From Mesolinea sp964536465 (lineage in GTDB: Bacteria > Chloroflexota > Anaerolineae > Anaerolineales > Anaerolineaceae), in contig CAZHXQ010000001.1 of assembly GCA_964536465.1 (NCBI GenBank), positions 8,822-72,821 on the forward strand: 64,000 nt of DNA, read 5' to 3'. A program made the position numbers and the translations under genes. Every line of letters starts with the position of its first letter. Position 1 is the first letter of the stretch. Below, one piece after another: positions 1 to 8,366 of the stretch. The notes beneath the pieces were generated by a model. That model was given only the letters and a program-made list of their open reading frames with translations, was not told where the DNA came from and made no database searches.

Positions 1-1449
1 CCAGGGCCAGGCTATCCAGGCCACAATTTTCCCGAGAGGCAGCCAAAGTAAACCCGCGCTCATGGCTACCAATCCCAGCACCATTACTGCCGGCTGAACC
101 GGCAATATCAGCGGGTTAGCGATCAGAAACAGCCAGGATATTTCTCTGAAATGCCAGATACTGAGGGGTAATACCAGGGCCTGTGCAATCATGGTCAGCA
201 GGAAGGTTTCTGATAGCAGGCTACTGACCGTCAGGGCGGTTTTTTGCTCGAGGCGCCTGGCTAAAGCGGCTTCCAGTCGCGCTTGCAAGGGCCCGGCAAA
301 CAAAGATAGTCCCAGCGTGGCCATGACCGAAAACTGAAAACCGAGATCCCAGGGAAGATGGGGATTCAATACCACCATTGAAAGCGTGCTGACACCCAGG
401 TTGTTGAGTGTGTTTCCCCTGCGGGAGATGGAATTCCCCAGGACTGCATACGAGCCCATGAAGGCAGCCCTGATAACCGAAGCGCTGGCGCCGACCAACA
501 GGCTGTAACTTCCCAAAAGCAGGATAGTTACCAGAGCCCCGCGTTTTCGTCCAAACTGACGGGTGAAAAACAAACTCACCAGACCCGCCAGGACAGACAT
601 ATTAAACCCAGAAATCGCGATAATATGGCTGGTTCCTGTCAACCGATAAGCATCTGACAGACTTATTGAGATGGTGCTTTCATCTCCCAGCAGGATGCCC
701 TTCAGCAGGCTGTCTTCCGGACTGGGAAAGATTGCGCTCAAAACCTGTCCGCCGCTCTCTCGCAACCGAAAGAGAGCTGCTTTCAAGGGATTGCCACGGT
801 CTCTTTGCATCAACCTGGCGCGTGGGTAGAGAATGGTGGAATAAATACCTTGATGCTTCAGATAATCCCGCCACGAGAAATTGACACCTTCCTCAGGCGG
901 AAGCAGCTCGCCCCGAATTTCTATGAGGTCTCCATAGCGCAGTTCGGTTCCCAGAGGGAGGTAAAAGATCAGTTTGCCCTCCACCTCAGGTTCACGTACC
1001 GGCAGATTTTCCGCTCTGAGCGAAAAGGCTTCCACCACTACTTGCAGGCTGTTTTGTTTCGTTTCGGGGGGCGAGGATACCAGTGCGGTTATTGTCACCG
1101 GTCCCCTCTTGTGGTAATACAACAGGTTATTCGGCTGGTTTGACGGCAGGCTCAGCTGGTAGAGCATGGCGGTCAAGCCAAAAACGGCTAACGTAAGCGC
1201 TGCCGGTAAACGCCTGACAGTCTGCACAGCTTCATGCGGCCTTCTACGCAAAATGGTGAACAGAAGAGCCCCAACTACTAAACCTGCCCACCAATGCCAG
1301 GGAAAATTTAACTCATCGCCAGCAAACGGCCCAAGTACTGCAGCCAGACCCAACCAAAAAAAAGGCATAAAAGCCGGCCAGCGGATCTGGCGTGCGCGAA
1401 GATTTTCTTCCTCTATCTCATTTTCGTCTTGCCAGGAAAAGCTGCCCAT
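1..1449 (-). CDS. comEC: ComEC/Rec2-type DNA uptake channel, 3' end outside the window
   Basis: Inner-membrane protein that passes single-stranded DNA into the cytoplasm during natural transformation. Reading the minus strand from ATG at 1449 gives 483 uninterrupted codons to the window edge. Two hydrophobic helices near residues 21-60 are followed by a soluble DUF4131/OB-like region and then the ComEC competence domain, with the family signature HIIAISGFN near residues 272-280. After that come many membrane helices. The C-terminal metallo-beta-lactamase domain, if present, lies beyond the window. The ATG is 27 nt after the stop of the NadD-PncC gene and in the same frame; the in-frame TGA at 1479-1477 rules out an earlier start. 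The ribosome site is weak, so it is probably translated from the upstream mRNA. Whether the organism is competent cannot be told from here. Confidence 0.88.
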   Translation of the reverse strand, partial: MGSFSWQDENEIEEENLRARQIRWPAFMPFFWLGLAAVLGPFAGDELNFPWHWWAGLVVGALLFTILRRRPHEAVQTVRRLPAALTLAVFGLTAMLYQLSLPSNQPNNLLYYHKRGPVTITALVSSPPETKQNSLQVVVEAFSLRAENLPVREPEVEGKLIFYLPLGTELRYGDLIEIRGELLPPEEGVNFSWRDYLKHQGIYSTILYPRARLMQRDRGNPLKAALFRLRESGGQVLSAIFPSPEDSLLKGILLGDESTISISLSDAYRLTGTSHIIAISGFNMSVLAGLVSLFFTRQFGRKRGALVTILLLGSYSLLVGASASVIRAAFMGSYAVLGNSISRRGNTLNNLGVSTLSMVVLNPHLPWDLGFQFSVMATLGLSLFAGPLQARLEAALARRLEQKTALTVSSLLSETFLLTMIAQALVLPLSIWHFREISWLFLIANPLILPVQPAVMVLGLVAMSAGLLWLPLGKIVAWIAWPW

Positions 1450-1476
1450 GGATACGCGAGTTTGATCTTCAGCAGA

Positions 1477-2703
1477 TCATTTTTGCAGATAATCGCCCAA
1501 TTTTGCCAGGGCAAGATGAGCAAGCTGGGACTTTATCTCCTCGCGATTCCCTTCCAATTGAAAATGATAGGACCAGTCTCCATCCGGCGTCGAAAGACCG
1601 CACCAACTGGTTCCAACAGGCTTGTCCGTGGTAGCCCCACCCGGACCAGCAATGCAGGAAACTGAGAGACCAACATCTGTGTTGAATGCCCGCCGCGCGC
1701 CCTGAGCCATTTCTAACACGGTGGCGCTGCTTACCGCTCCGTTTTTTTGCAGTGTATCCCAGCTCACACCAAGCAGTTTCACCTTGGCCTGGTAGGCATA
1801 AGCAACAATACTGCCCATGAAATATTCTGAGGCACCAGGAACATTGGTAAGCAGGTGACCGATCAACCCACCCGTGCAGCTCTCAGCTAACCCCAGAGAA
1901 AGCTTCTTTTCAAACAGACGCTTTCCAATGCGCGTTGGCGGATCATCGTTTTCCAAAATTTTATCCGTTATCACCTGAACAGGCTGCTTGGTGTCGATCT
2001 GCTTCCAGATGGTGACCAGGTCGTTATTGGCGATATACTCGGCGATCTCTGGATCGAGGATGCCTTCCGCCGCAAGAGTCGAAGGGTCGGTTCCGGTTTC
2101 AAGACGGGTTCTGATGATTCGGGACGATATATCGGAAACCTCGATCTCCTCCAGATAAATGACCCGCCCCCCACGTTCGGTGAGGCTTTCTATAAAGCTT
2201 TGATTTGGTATAAAACCCTTACGCGGACTGATCACTAACATGGCGTCTTTAATCAATTCTTCCCAGCGGTGCCATTGAGCAAAACCGGGACGTTCGCCGG
2301 TAAAACTGTCTGCCCCAATCAGGAAAGCCAGCTCGAGCTTTGGGTCAGTGCGCTTTCGCATGGCTTCCATGGTCTCAGCTGTGAAGTTGGGGCGATTGCT
2401 CTGCCAGACCAGTTCTCGTTCCAGGTCGCTCACACTCACTTTTTCTACCATACCATTCAGCTTCTGGCGGATTTCGTCCGCTGCAAGCTGACAGATCGTA
2501 TAGCGATGCTCGAAAGTGAGGGTCAGCGAGCGCTTGACACCTTCCTGGATATTGTGATGACGGAAAACCGGCATCAGGATAACCTCCGCTACCTTCCAGC
2601 CGCGGGCAGTCAGGGCTCTGACCGCGTCTACCACCAACTCCACATGTCCCTGATGAAGCGGGTCCGCAGAGGTTCCAAAAACCAGTTTTAATTCATTTCT
2701 CAT
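1477..2703 (-). CDS. NadD-type nucleotidyltransferase fused to CinA C-terminal (PncC) NMN deamidase
   Basis: Two NAD-metabolism activities on one chain of 408 residues. Residues 1-215 are a nicotinate-mononucleotide adenylyltransferase-like domain: GTSADPLHQGH at 10-20 carries the HxGH ATP site, and ISSRIIRTRL is the family's C-terminal ISSxxxR motif. From about residue 250 the protein becomes a CinA C-terminal domain with the AESCTGG motif and the SxxCIAGPGG stretch, which in PncC hydrolyses NMN to NaMN. A PncC-NadD pair would convert NMN to NaMN and then to NaAD, the substrate of the NAD synthetase encoded just upstream, with which it overlaps by 11 nt. A TTG lies at 2706, but ATG 2703 sits better behind GAGG. 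Alternative: the first domain could use another nucleotide. The domain calls are firm; the coupled flux is inferred. Confidence 0.85.
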   Translation of the reverse strand: MRNELKLVFGTSADPLHQGHVELVVDAVRALTARGWKVAEVILMPVFRHHNIQEGVKRSLTLTFEHRYTICQLAADEIRQKLNGMVEKVSVSDLERELVWQSNRPNFTAETMEAMRKRTDPKLELAFLIGADSFTGERPGFAQWHRWEELIKDAMLVISPRKGFIPNQSFIESLTERGGRVIYLEEIEVSDISSRIIRTRLETGTDPSTLAAEGILDPEIAEYIANNDLVTIWKQIDTKQPVQVITDKILENDDPPTRIGKRLFEKKLSLGLAESCTGGLIGHLLTNVPGASEYFMGSIVAYAYQAKVKLLGVSWDTLQKNGAVSSATVLEMAQGARRAFNTDVGLSVSCIAGPGGATTDKPVGTSWCGLSTPDGDWSYHFQLEGNREEIKSQLAHLALAKLGDYLQK

Positions 2704-4531
2704 CAATAACCTCTTCTTTTTTCAGGCCGTTACCGATTTGATCGAGCTGCTCCAGCCATAAATTCGCGCTGGCGTCGGCGGGCATTCGCCAGCCTGTACG
2801 GGCAGAAATCCCCAGGCTGAACAGGCGCGGGCCATCAGGTGCGGCTGTGCGCTTAAATTGATGCCTGAAAAAGCGTTGATAAAATGTGCGAAGCACCCGC
2901 AGGATGAAGGCGGGCTCATACTGATCGCCAAAAACCTGGCAGGCCTGCAGGAAAATGTCAGATGGTGTTTTATGCTCTTGAATCGCCTGCCAGAGAAAGA
3001 AGTCATGCAGCAAGTAAGGACCCAAGACATCTTCAGTCAGTTGGATAATGTCTCCATCCGGACCCAGCGGTTTCAACTCAGGAGAAACGGGTGCTTTCGC
3101 GATGGTGTTAGCCACCCTTCTGCCTTCAGACCCAAACAGGCTCTCCGCCGCCCAAATCAACAAAAGCCACAGAATCGTTTTCGGCAGGCCGGCATTGACG
3201 TTGTACATGCTCATTTGATCTCCATTGTAGGTGGACCAACCAAGCGCGTTTTCAGACATGTCGCCAGTGCCTACCACCAGCCCACCTTCCATGTTTGCCA
3301 AATTCATCAAGATCTGCGTTCTCTCGCGCGCCTGGGCGTTTTCATAAGTCACATCAGCAGTCTGCCCGTCGTGACCGATTTCTGCAAGATGTTGCTTCAC
3401 AGCGTCGTCGATTGGGATAACACGCGGTATAATTCCCGCCAGTTGAGTCAACTTAGCGGTATTATTATTTGACTTTTTAGAACTACCAGGACCAGGCATT
3501 GAGATCGCTAAGAGGTTTGCACGCGGAAGAGCCATTTTATCCAGAACATGGCAGCACACTAAAAACGCCATGGATGAATCAGCCCCTCCACTGACACCCA
3601 GGATCAGCTTTTCAGATTTAATGTGACGCAGGCGACCCATCAACCCAACTGTCTGGATCTCGAAGACTCGCTCAAGTTGAGCTGGTTGTCTTTGGGTAAG
3701 CAAAAACGGCAGGCGCCGGTCGCGCGCGTTTTCGGGCAAAGAGACGAAACCGGTAGATTGACTCTGAGGATCAAATGGATAGGCTCTGCTCTCAAACCTG
3801 AGTTCACTTTTATGCAGCAAAAGGGCGCCATCCCGCCAAACCTGGCATAGTCCCGAAAAAACCTCTTCACCAGTGGACTCAGCCGCTCCGGCTGAGCAAA
3901 CCGCCAGGAGACCTTTGGTCTGACGTGAGCATTGCTGAAATGGTGCTTCATAGCCATTATCCGCGAGGGCAGGCAGCGCGGTCGGATTGAGGGTCAGCTC
4001 CGGCCCAGTCCCCCCCATTTGACCCGCAAGCGTCCCTACCACGATGCTGGCTTTTCTGATACCGAGAGTGGGAAGCTCAAAACTACCCAGCCTGAAAACC
4101 TCGGCTTTTTTTTCCTTCCAGATCAGACTTGTTGGCGTGTTCTGATGGGGGACCTGAAAATAACGCGGGTCGGGCTGCTTGTTAAGCACGAAACCGCGCA
4201 AACCTTGTGGGTCGATCACAGCCGCAGCGTCATAAAGCTGATCAGCAAGCCGCAGCGGCAGACCAAGAACCACGCTCAGTTTTGAATTGACAACCGCGTT
4301 TTCAATTCTTTCCAGCTCGCTTAAACAAGCCTGGGCCAGCAGCGGCTGAAAAAATAGATCGCCGCAGGTGCTGCCGCTGAGAGCTAACTGTGGAAAGAGA
4401 CAGAGTTGCTCACGCTCAGAACTATCACCCATTTCTGCCAGCAGGTGAAGGATTTGAGCCGTGTTGAAGGTGACGTCCGCTACGCGCAGCGTTGGTACGC
4501 AAAGGTTAAGAACCCAATCGGGTGCTTTCAT
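2693..4531 (-). CDS. nadE: NAD+ synthetase, glutamine-type architecture with degenerate amidase domain
   Basis: Final step of NAD synthesis: NaAD is amidated with ATP. The 612-residue protein has the two-domain layout of glutamine-dependent NadE. The C-terminal synthetase domain is intact, with SGGADS at 314-319 (ATP pyrophosphatase loop) and the GTGDMSE region. The N-terminal nitrilase-like domain keeps the fold (LSGSTCGDLF, LPLRLADQLY) and perhaps the lysine at 118. The catalytic Glu is Gln48 (LFPQL where relatives have FPEL), and the segment that normally carries the nucleophile (VExCEDxW) reads IVVGTLAG near 163-170 with no Cys. It therefore probably uses free ammonia. ATG at 4531 has a strong AAGGAGG. 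It leads the run nadE, nadD-pncC, comEC. Confidence 0.88.
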   Translation of the reverse strand: MKAPDWVLNLCVPTLRVADVTFNTAQILHLLAEMGDSSEREQLCLFPQLALSGSTCGDLFFQPLLAQACLSELERIENAVVNSKLSVVLGLPLRLADQLYDAAAVIDPQGLRGFVLNKQPDPRYFQVPHQNTPTSLIWKEKKAEVFRLGSFELPTLGIRKASIVVGTLAGQMGGTGPELTLNPTALPALADNGYEAPFQQCSRQTKGLLAVCSAGAAESTGEEVFSGLCQVWRDGALLLHKSELRFESRAYPFDPQSQSTGFVSLPENARDRRLPFLLTQRQPAQLERVFEIQTVGLMGRLRHIKSEKLILGVSGGADSSMAFLVCCHVLDKMALPRANLLAISMPGPGSSKKSNNNTAKLTQLAGIIPRVIPIDDAVKQHLAEIGHDGQTADVTYENAQARERTQILMNLANMEGGLVVGTGDMSENALGWSTYNGDQMSMYNVNAGLPKTILWLLLIWAAESLFGSEGRRVANTIAKAPVSPELKPLGPDGDIIQLTEDVLGPYLLHDFFLWQAIQEHKTPSDIFLQACQVFGDQYEPAFILRVLRTFYQRFFRHQFKRTAAPDGPRLFSLGISARTGWRMPADASANLWLEQLDQIGNGLKKEEVIDEK

Positions 4532-4673
4532 CTTGCAGCCTCCTTTTCGTTGTTTTAATCATAACAATTTTTTCGCTTCCGTGTACAATTTATTGGCCTT
4601 TAAATAATGCATCACATGTCCCTTCTGATGCATCTCATCCGCGCCAGACAATTTCTGGCAAAGAGAGGAATAT

Positions 4674-6083
4674 TTGACCAGGAATACTTTTCTGTTTCGA
4701 TTAATTTTGTCTGTGGGGGCAACCGTCTTTTTATCCTTTTCATCCACTCAAGCCGGCAACCAGCCTGAGGACACCATCCCTGGGTTCAGCTGTTATCGCG
4801 ATGCTGCTTCTGTTCTCGAAAGCCTCGAGACGATCGAAGAAAATTATCCCAGGTTGGCTCAGTTGACCAGCATCGGTTCTTCCTGGGAAGGTCGCCCGAT
4901 CTATTTACTCAAACTCACCAATGCCGCCATTAATGCCTCCAAACCTAAATTAATTTTGCTGAGCGGACTGAGCGGAAATGCCTTCGCGCCCGTGGAGTTA
5001 AGCCTTCGTTTTGCTGAGAACCTGCTGAATGAGTATGGATCCGACCCTGACAGCAGCTGGATGCTCGATTATCTGGAATTGCACCTGATTTTGATCGCCA
5101 ACCCGGATGGACGCGTAAGAGCCGAGCAGCAGGCGCAGGCTGGTGAGGAAATTACCTGGCAAAATAACGCCCATAATGCCTGCCCAAACCGGCAGGTTGG
5201 CGTTCGTCTGGACCACAATTTTGGCTTTGAATGGCGACTTTCTGATGGTGGAGCTTGTAATCCATCTTATGCTGGCCCTTCATCCGCCAGCGAGCCTGAA
5301 ACGCAAGCAGTCATGGCTTATCTCGAGCAGCTCTCTGGACAGTCAAACCAGGTTTTAATGCTTCATCTGGACGGTCAGAAAAGTGTTACGCTCAGCCCAT
5401 TCCTATACGACCCCATCGCAGCCAACCCTCACATCGATGAACTTTATACGCTGGCAGAAAAAATCGCATATGGAACAGCATCCACACCGGTCAGGCAGGG
5501 ATCAAATTTGGCATTACAGCCGTCCTATGGAACGCTGGTCGATTATGCCTATGGACAATTGGGGATACCTTCGCTGGTTTTCGACATGGGTGACCTCAAC
5601 TGGTGCTGGAACTTCGAAGAAAATCTGCTGGAACCGAATATGTACGCATTGAGGCGGGCGGCAAAAGCCAGTGCTGACCCATATCACCGTCCTTTCGGAC
5701 CTGAAGTTGTGATTGAAAACATCGATTATGAAAGGAATAGTCTCACTCTTCAGGGATACGCCGACGACTACACCACCTGGTGGGAGTTCGGCGCGGATAC
5801 TTACAGCCAGGTGAAACGTCTTGAGTTTTCTGTGGATCTGCCCCCCTGGCATCCGGATGCTATCATGTATCCAATCAATGGTTTGACCAGAGATGCTGAA
5901 TTTGACTTTATCTCACGTTTTGAGGACAAAATCGCATATTGGCAGCTGCCTCCCGGTAAACATCGGCTGTTTATCCAGGCCTGGGATACAGAAGCAGGTA
6001 GTAACCCGAGCAATCCCGGACTGATCAGCGCGGTAGACATCTTGGTTCCGTATCGGTCTTTTTTCCCGCTAATTATCAGGTAA
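4674..6083 (+). CDS. Secreted M14 carboxypeptidase homologue, probably catalytically dead
   Basis: 469-residue exported protein. The TTG start at 4674 follows AGAGAGGAA and is the only good start; residues 1-27 form a signal peptide. Residues 40-315 follow the peptidase M14 fold: YLLKLTNA, a helix ending NEYGSDP, IANPDGR at 141-147 and GVRLDHNFGFEW in place of GVDLNRNF. The zinc-binding HxxE is missing: the aligned segment SGLSGNAFAPVE at 97-108 has Ser100 and Ala103. A later His (231) remains, and the general-base Glu aligns with Asp304. A beta-rich domain follows, and the chain ends YRSFFPLIIR, a tail I associate with exported Chloroflexota proteins. It likely binds peptide or glycan rather than cutting. 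Neighbours lie on the opposite strand, so it is transcribed alone. Confidence 0.8.
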   Translation: MTRNTFLFRLILSVGATVFLSFSSTQAGNQPEDTIPGFSCYRDAASVLESLETIEENYPRLAQLTSIGSSWEGRPIYLLKLTNAAINASKPKLILLSGLSGNAFAPVELSLRFAENLLNEYGSDPDSSWMLDYLELHLILIANPDGRVRAEQQAQAGEEITWQNNAHNACPNRQVGVRLDHNFGFEWRLSDGGACNPSYAGPSSASEPETQAVMAYLEQLSGQSNQVLMLHLDGQKSVTLSPFLYDPIAANPHIDELYTLAEKIAYGTASTPVRQGSNLALQPSYGTLVDYAYGQLGIPSLVFDMGDLNWCWNFEENLLEPNMYALRRAAKASADPYHRPFGPEVVIENIDYERNSLTLQGYADDYTTWWEFGADTYSQVKRLEFSVDLPPWHPDAIMYPINGLTRDAEFDFISRFEDKIAYWQLPPGKHRLFIQAWDTEAGSNPSNPGLISAVDILVPYRSFFPLIIR

Positions 6084-6542
6084 TGGTTATTCGCCAGAAT
6101 ATCGGGCGGTTCCGTTTCTGTTAACGAACGTTACCGACACATTTCAATCTGACGACTGGCGCCAATAACAACCTCGTTGATCACCGCGGAAGTTTTTCTA
6201 TTAATCGCTGTACTTCAAGATTAAGAATGTTATTCTTTCTTTCTCTATTAAGTAGTAAATAGTAATAGAGCCTGTGGAAAGTGGGGAAGGTTGATCACTA
6301 TCACGCATTTTATCGTTATTCAACGAGGCATTCTGGACTGTTGCTTAAAATCCCGGGTGGCTGTGGATAAAAGAGCGCTTATCCCCATTATTCTTTTAAT
6401 CTCAGACAGAAGCAACGCTCGGGCGGCTTTTATTCAGAAAGTATCCGCAGTCTTTCAACTGGTAATACCGAGATAGCCACAGGATTTATACACACCACAG
6501 GCAGGCTTATCCACAGAATATGGGGAGTTATCCACAGATTGA
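6084..6542. other. Candidate replication origin (oriC): DnaA-box cluster with adjacent AT-rich stretch
   Basis: 459 bases without a credible gene. Around 6185-6270 the sequence is AT-rich with runs of T and A. Exact DnaA-box sequences follow: TGTGGATAA (inverted) at 6362-6370, TTATACACA at 6486-6494, TTATCCACA at 6507-6515 and TTATCCACA at 6528-6536, plus a near match TTATCCCCA at 6379-6387. The last three start exactly 21 bp apart, about two helical turns, as DnaA oligomer sites often do. No dnaA gene is in the window, so this could instead be a DnaA titration or regulatory site. parS-like sites 12.5 kb away and dnaN at 62 kb favour an origin. Confidence 0.55.
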
Positions 6543-7547
6543 TCAGAGGTTGTATTCGTTCTTGTAACCTTCCAAAAGATGTTCTGCCTGATCAATGAAG
6601 TGATCCAGACCTTGCAGGAGGCTTTCGTTCTGGTCGTGGGTGAAACCGAGTGCTGCCAGAAATTGCTGCCATTTTTGATGGTGTTCTCGACCTTCAAGGC
6701 AGGAAAGCGCCTGCAGCCAGGTTTCAATCATGGGCCACAGCACGGCATGCAGCGCCCCGCTTTCTGCCATTGCCTCGACGCTCTGTAGAAAGTAAGCCTT
6801 CCTCACCCTGGAGATGTTTACCGGGCAATCGGCCTGTTTATTGGCTGCTTCCAGGGCTTCTTCCCAGACCGGACGCCACTGCTTGAAGAGAGTATCGTTC
6901 ATGTTTTCATTACCCAGCAAGCGGGTCAGTTCACCAATCAGGGGCAGTCTTTCCAGCGTTTCCATTCGGCTGGTGAAGTCGAGCATAAATCTGCGTGTGG
7001 TCAAGGCTGGTCCGTTCAGACAGGCGGGTGCGTTTGCGGCAGTTCCAACGGTCTTAAAATAAAGCGCAATCCAATCTTCCCAGCGGACCTCCTGGCAGTC
7101 GTTCAGGTCGAACCACAGACTGCGGGCCTTTTCGGCGAACTGTTGGGCGCGCCCGTAGACGTTTTCCGGGCTGTCAAAGCGTGCGCTTACGCTGGCCTGG
7201 ATAAATTCGAGCCAATGATCGTTATCAAGTAATATGTTTTGATGATTACACAGGGCATAGCCGATCCACGGGTTTTGACGTAAACGACGATGATAAGTGT
7301 AGAAATATTGATGGTGGTGTTCAATATCCAGAGAAATTTCGTAAGTCACCCTTATGGCTTCCCGCTTGAGCGGAGGTTCTTCTTTATGCACGAAAATCAG
7401 GTCGATGTCAGTACTGCCTCCCAATAACGGCTCACCCTCCGAAACCGAGCCGGTCAGGTAGACCGCAACCAGGTCTTTTTCCTTTCGAACTCTCCGGGCG
7501 ATGTGGTCCCTGGCAATTTTCAGCAGCATTTCCTGATTTATTCTCAC
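6543..7547 (-). CDS. Nucleotidyltransferase-fold protein of unknown substrate
   Basis: 334 residues. The N-terminal third is a Pol-beta-type nucleotidyltransferase: LTGSVSEGEP at about 31-40 gives the GS motif and GGSTDIDLIFV at about 43-53 the two metal-binding aspartates (DxD). The remainder is helical, as in kanamycin-type or uncharacterised nucleotidyltransferases with a C-terminal helical bundle. I cannot name the substrate; a small molecule is more likely than RNA given the length. GTG at 7547 is preceded by AAGGAGC, which overlaps the stop of the upstream kinase gene at 7558, so the two are probably translationally coupled. A nucleoside or nucleotide substrate is a guess from that neighbour. 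The gene ends next to the DnaA-box region. Confidence 0.72.
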   Translation of the reverse strand: MRINQEMLLKIARDHIARRVRKEKDLVAVYLTGSVSEGEPLLGGSTDIDLIFVHKEEPPLKREAIRVTYEISLDIEHHHQYFYTYHRRLRQNPWIGYALCNHQNILLDNDHWLEFIQASVSARFDSPENVYGRAQQFAEKARSLWFDLNDCQEVRWEDWIALYFKTVGTAANAPACLNGPALTTRRFMLDFTSRMETLERLPLIGELTRLLGNENMNDTLFKQWRPVWEEALEAANKQADCPVNISRVRKAYFLQSVEAMAESGALHAVLWPMIETWLQALSCLEGREHHQKWQQFLAALGFTHDQNESLLQGLDHFIDQAEHLLEGYKNEYNL

Positions 7548-7557
7548 AAAAGCTCCT

Positions 7558-8196
7558 TCAGCTTTCCAGCGGCAGACTCTGTTGATAGGGAGCCAGCCGC
7601 AGGGCTTGTTTTATTTGGTTGATCACGAAATCCAGATCGGCAGGGTCGGAAATAACATTCAGATTGTCGGTTTCAATGTTCAGTACCCGTCCCTGCCACT
7701 TATCCTGTGCAAAGAAGTGATCATAAGCTTCCATTAGCTCGCCGATGTAAGCTGGGTCCATATTGCGCTCAAATGAACGATCGCGGTGGGCGATGCGATT
7801 CATCAGTGTCTCCAGACTGGCTTTCAAGTAAACCACCAAATCCGGGCTAGGGATTTTATCTGCCAGGGCGGCGTGGACGTTATGGTAAACCTCCAATTCA
7901 TCACCCGCGAGGTTTATTCCGGCGAAAAGGGCGTCTTTGTCGAAGGTATAATCTGAAATTACCATCTTGCCACTCTTTAGAACCCCAGGAATAAACTTGT
8001 TTTGCTGATGATAGCGACTCATCAAAAAAAATATCTGGGTCTGGAAAGCGTAACGACTGCGATCGCTGTAAAAATTGCTCAGAAAAGGATTTTCTTCAAA
8101 TACTTCCAGAAGGACTTCGCCTTCAAAGGCAGGCTTGAGCAGGCGCGCCAGGGTCGTTTTACCAACCCCGATAACACCTTCAATAGCAAGATACAT
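7558..8196 (-). CDS. Deoxynucleoside kinase (dGK/dAK family)
   Basis: Phosphorylates deoxynucleosides for salvage into dNTPs in the cytoplasm. The 212-residue length is normal. Motifs: IEGVIGVGKTT (P-loop, residues 5-15), FEENPF in the substrate pocket, ISDYTFDKD with the DRY-like base contact, and the lid sequence HRDRSFERN around 138-146. Bacterial relatives are deoxyadenosine/deoxyguanosine kinases; which base is preferred cannot be read here. ATG at 8196 has GGAG eleven nt upstream. The next gene, a nucleotidyltransferase, begins 11 nt downstream of its stop. Confidence 0.87.
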   Translation of the reverse strand: MYLAIEGVIGVGKTTLARLLKPAFEGEVLLEVFEENPFLSNFYSDRSRYAFQTQIFFLMSRYHQQNKFIPGVLKSGKMVISDYTFDKDALFAGINLAGDELEVYHNVHAALADKIPSPDLVVYLKASLETLMNRIAHRDRSFERNMDPAYIGELMEAYDHFFAQDKWQGRVLNIETDNLNVISDPADLDFVINQIKQALRLAPYQQSLPLES

Positions 8197-8366
8197 AAAA
8201 TCACTCCGCGATAAGATTTGGAGTTAAAACTATACCATAAAGGACTGCTATGAAGCTCGATCACGAGCATTGGGAGCTGGAAAAGATCGAGCTGGGAAGA
8301 AGAGATAGCCAGTGACCTGACTGACTGACCATGCCAACTCAGTTGGAGGTTGGAAAAAAGGCAATC

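Noticed and set aside
8290..8356. Hairpin CCAACTCAGTTGG as terminator between the ABC ATPase and kinase genes
   Set aside because: On the minus strand, where both genes lie, the T-run comes before the hairpin, so it is not a terminator in the needed direction.
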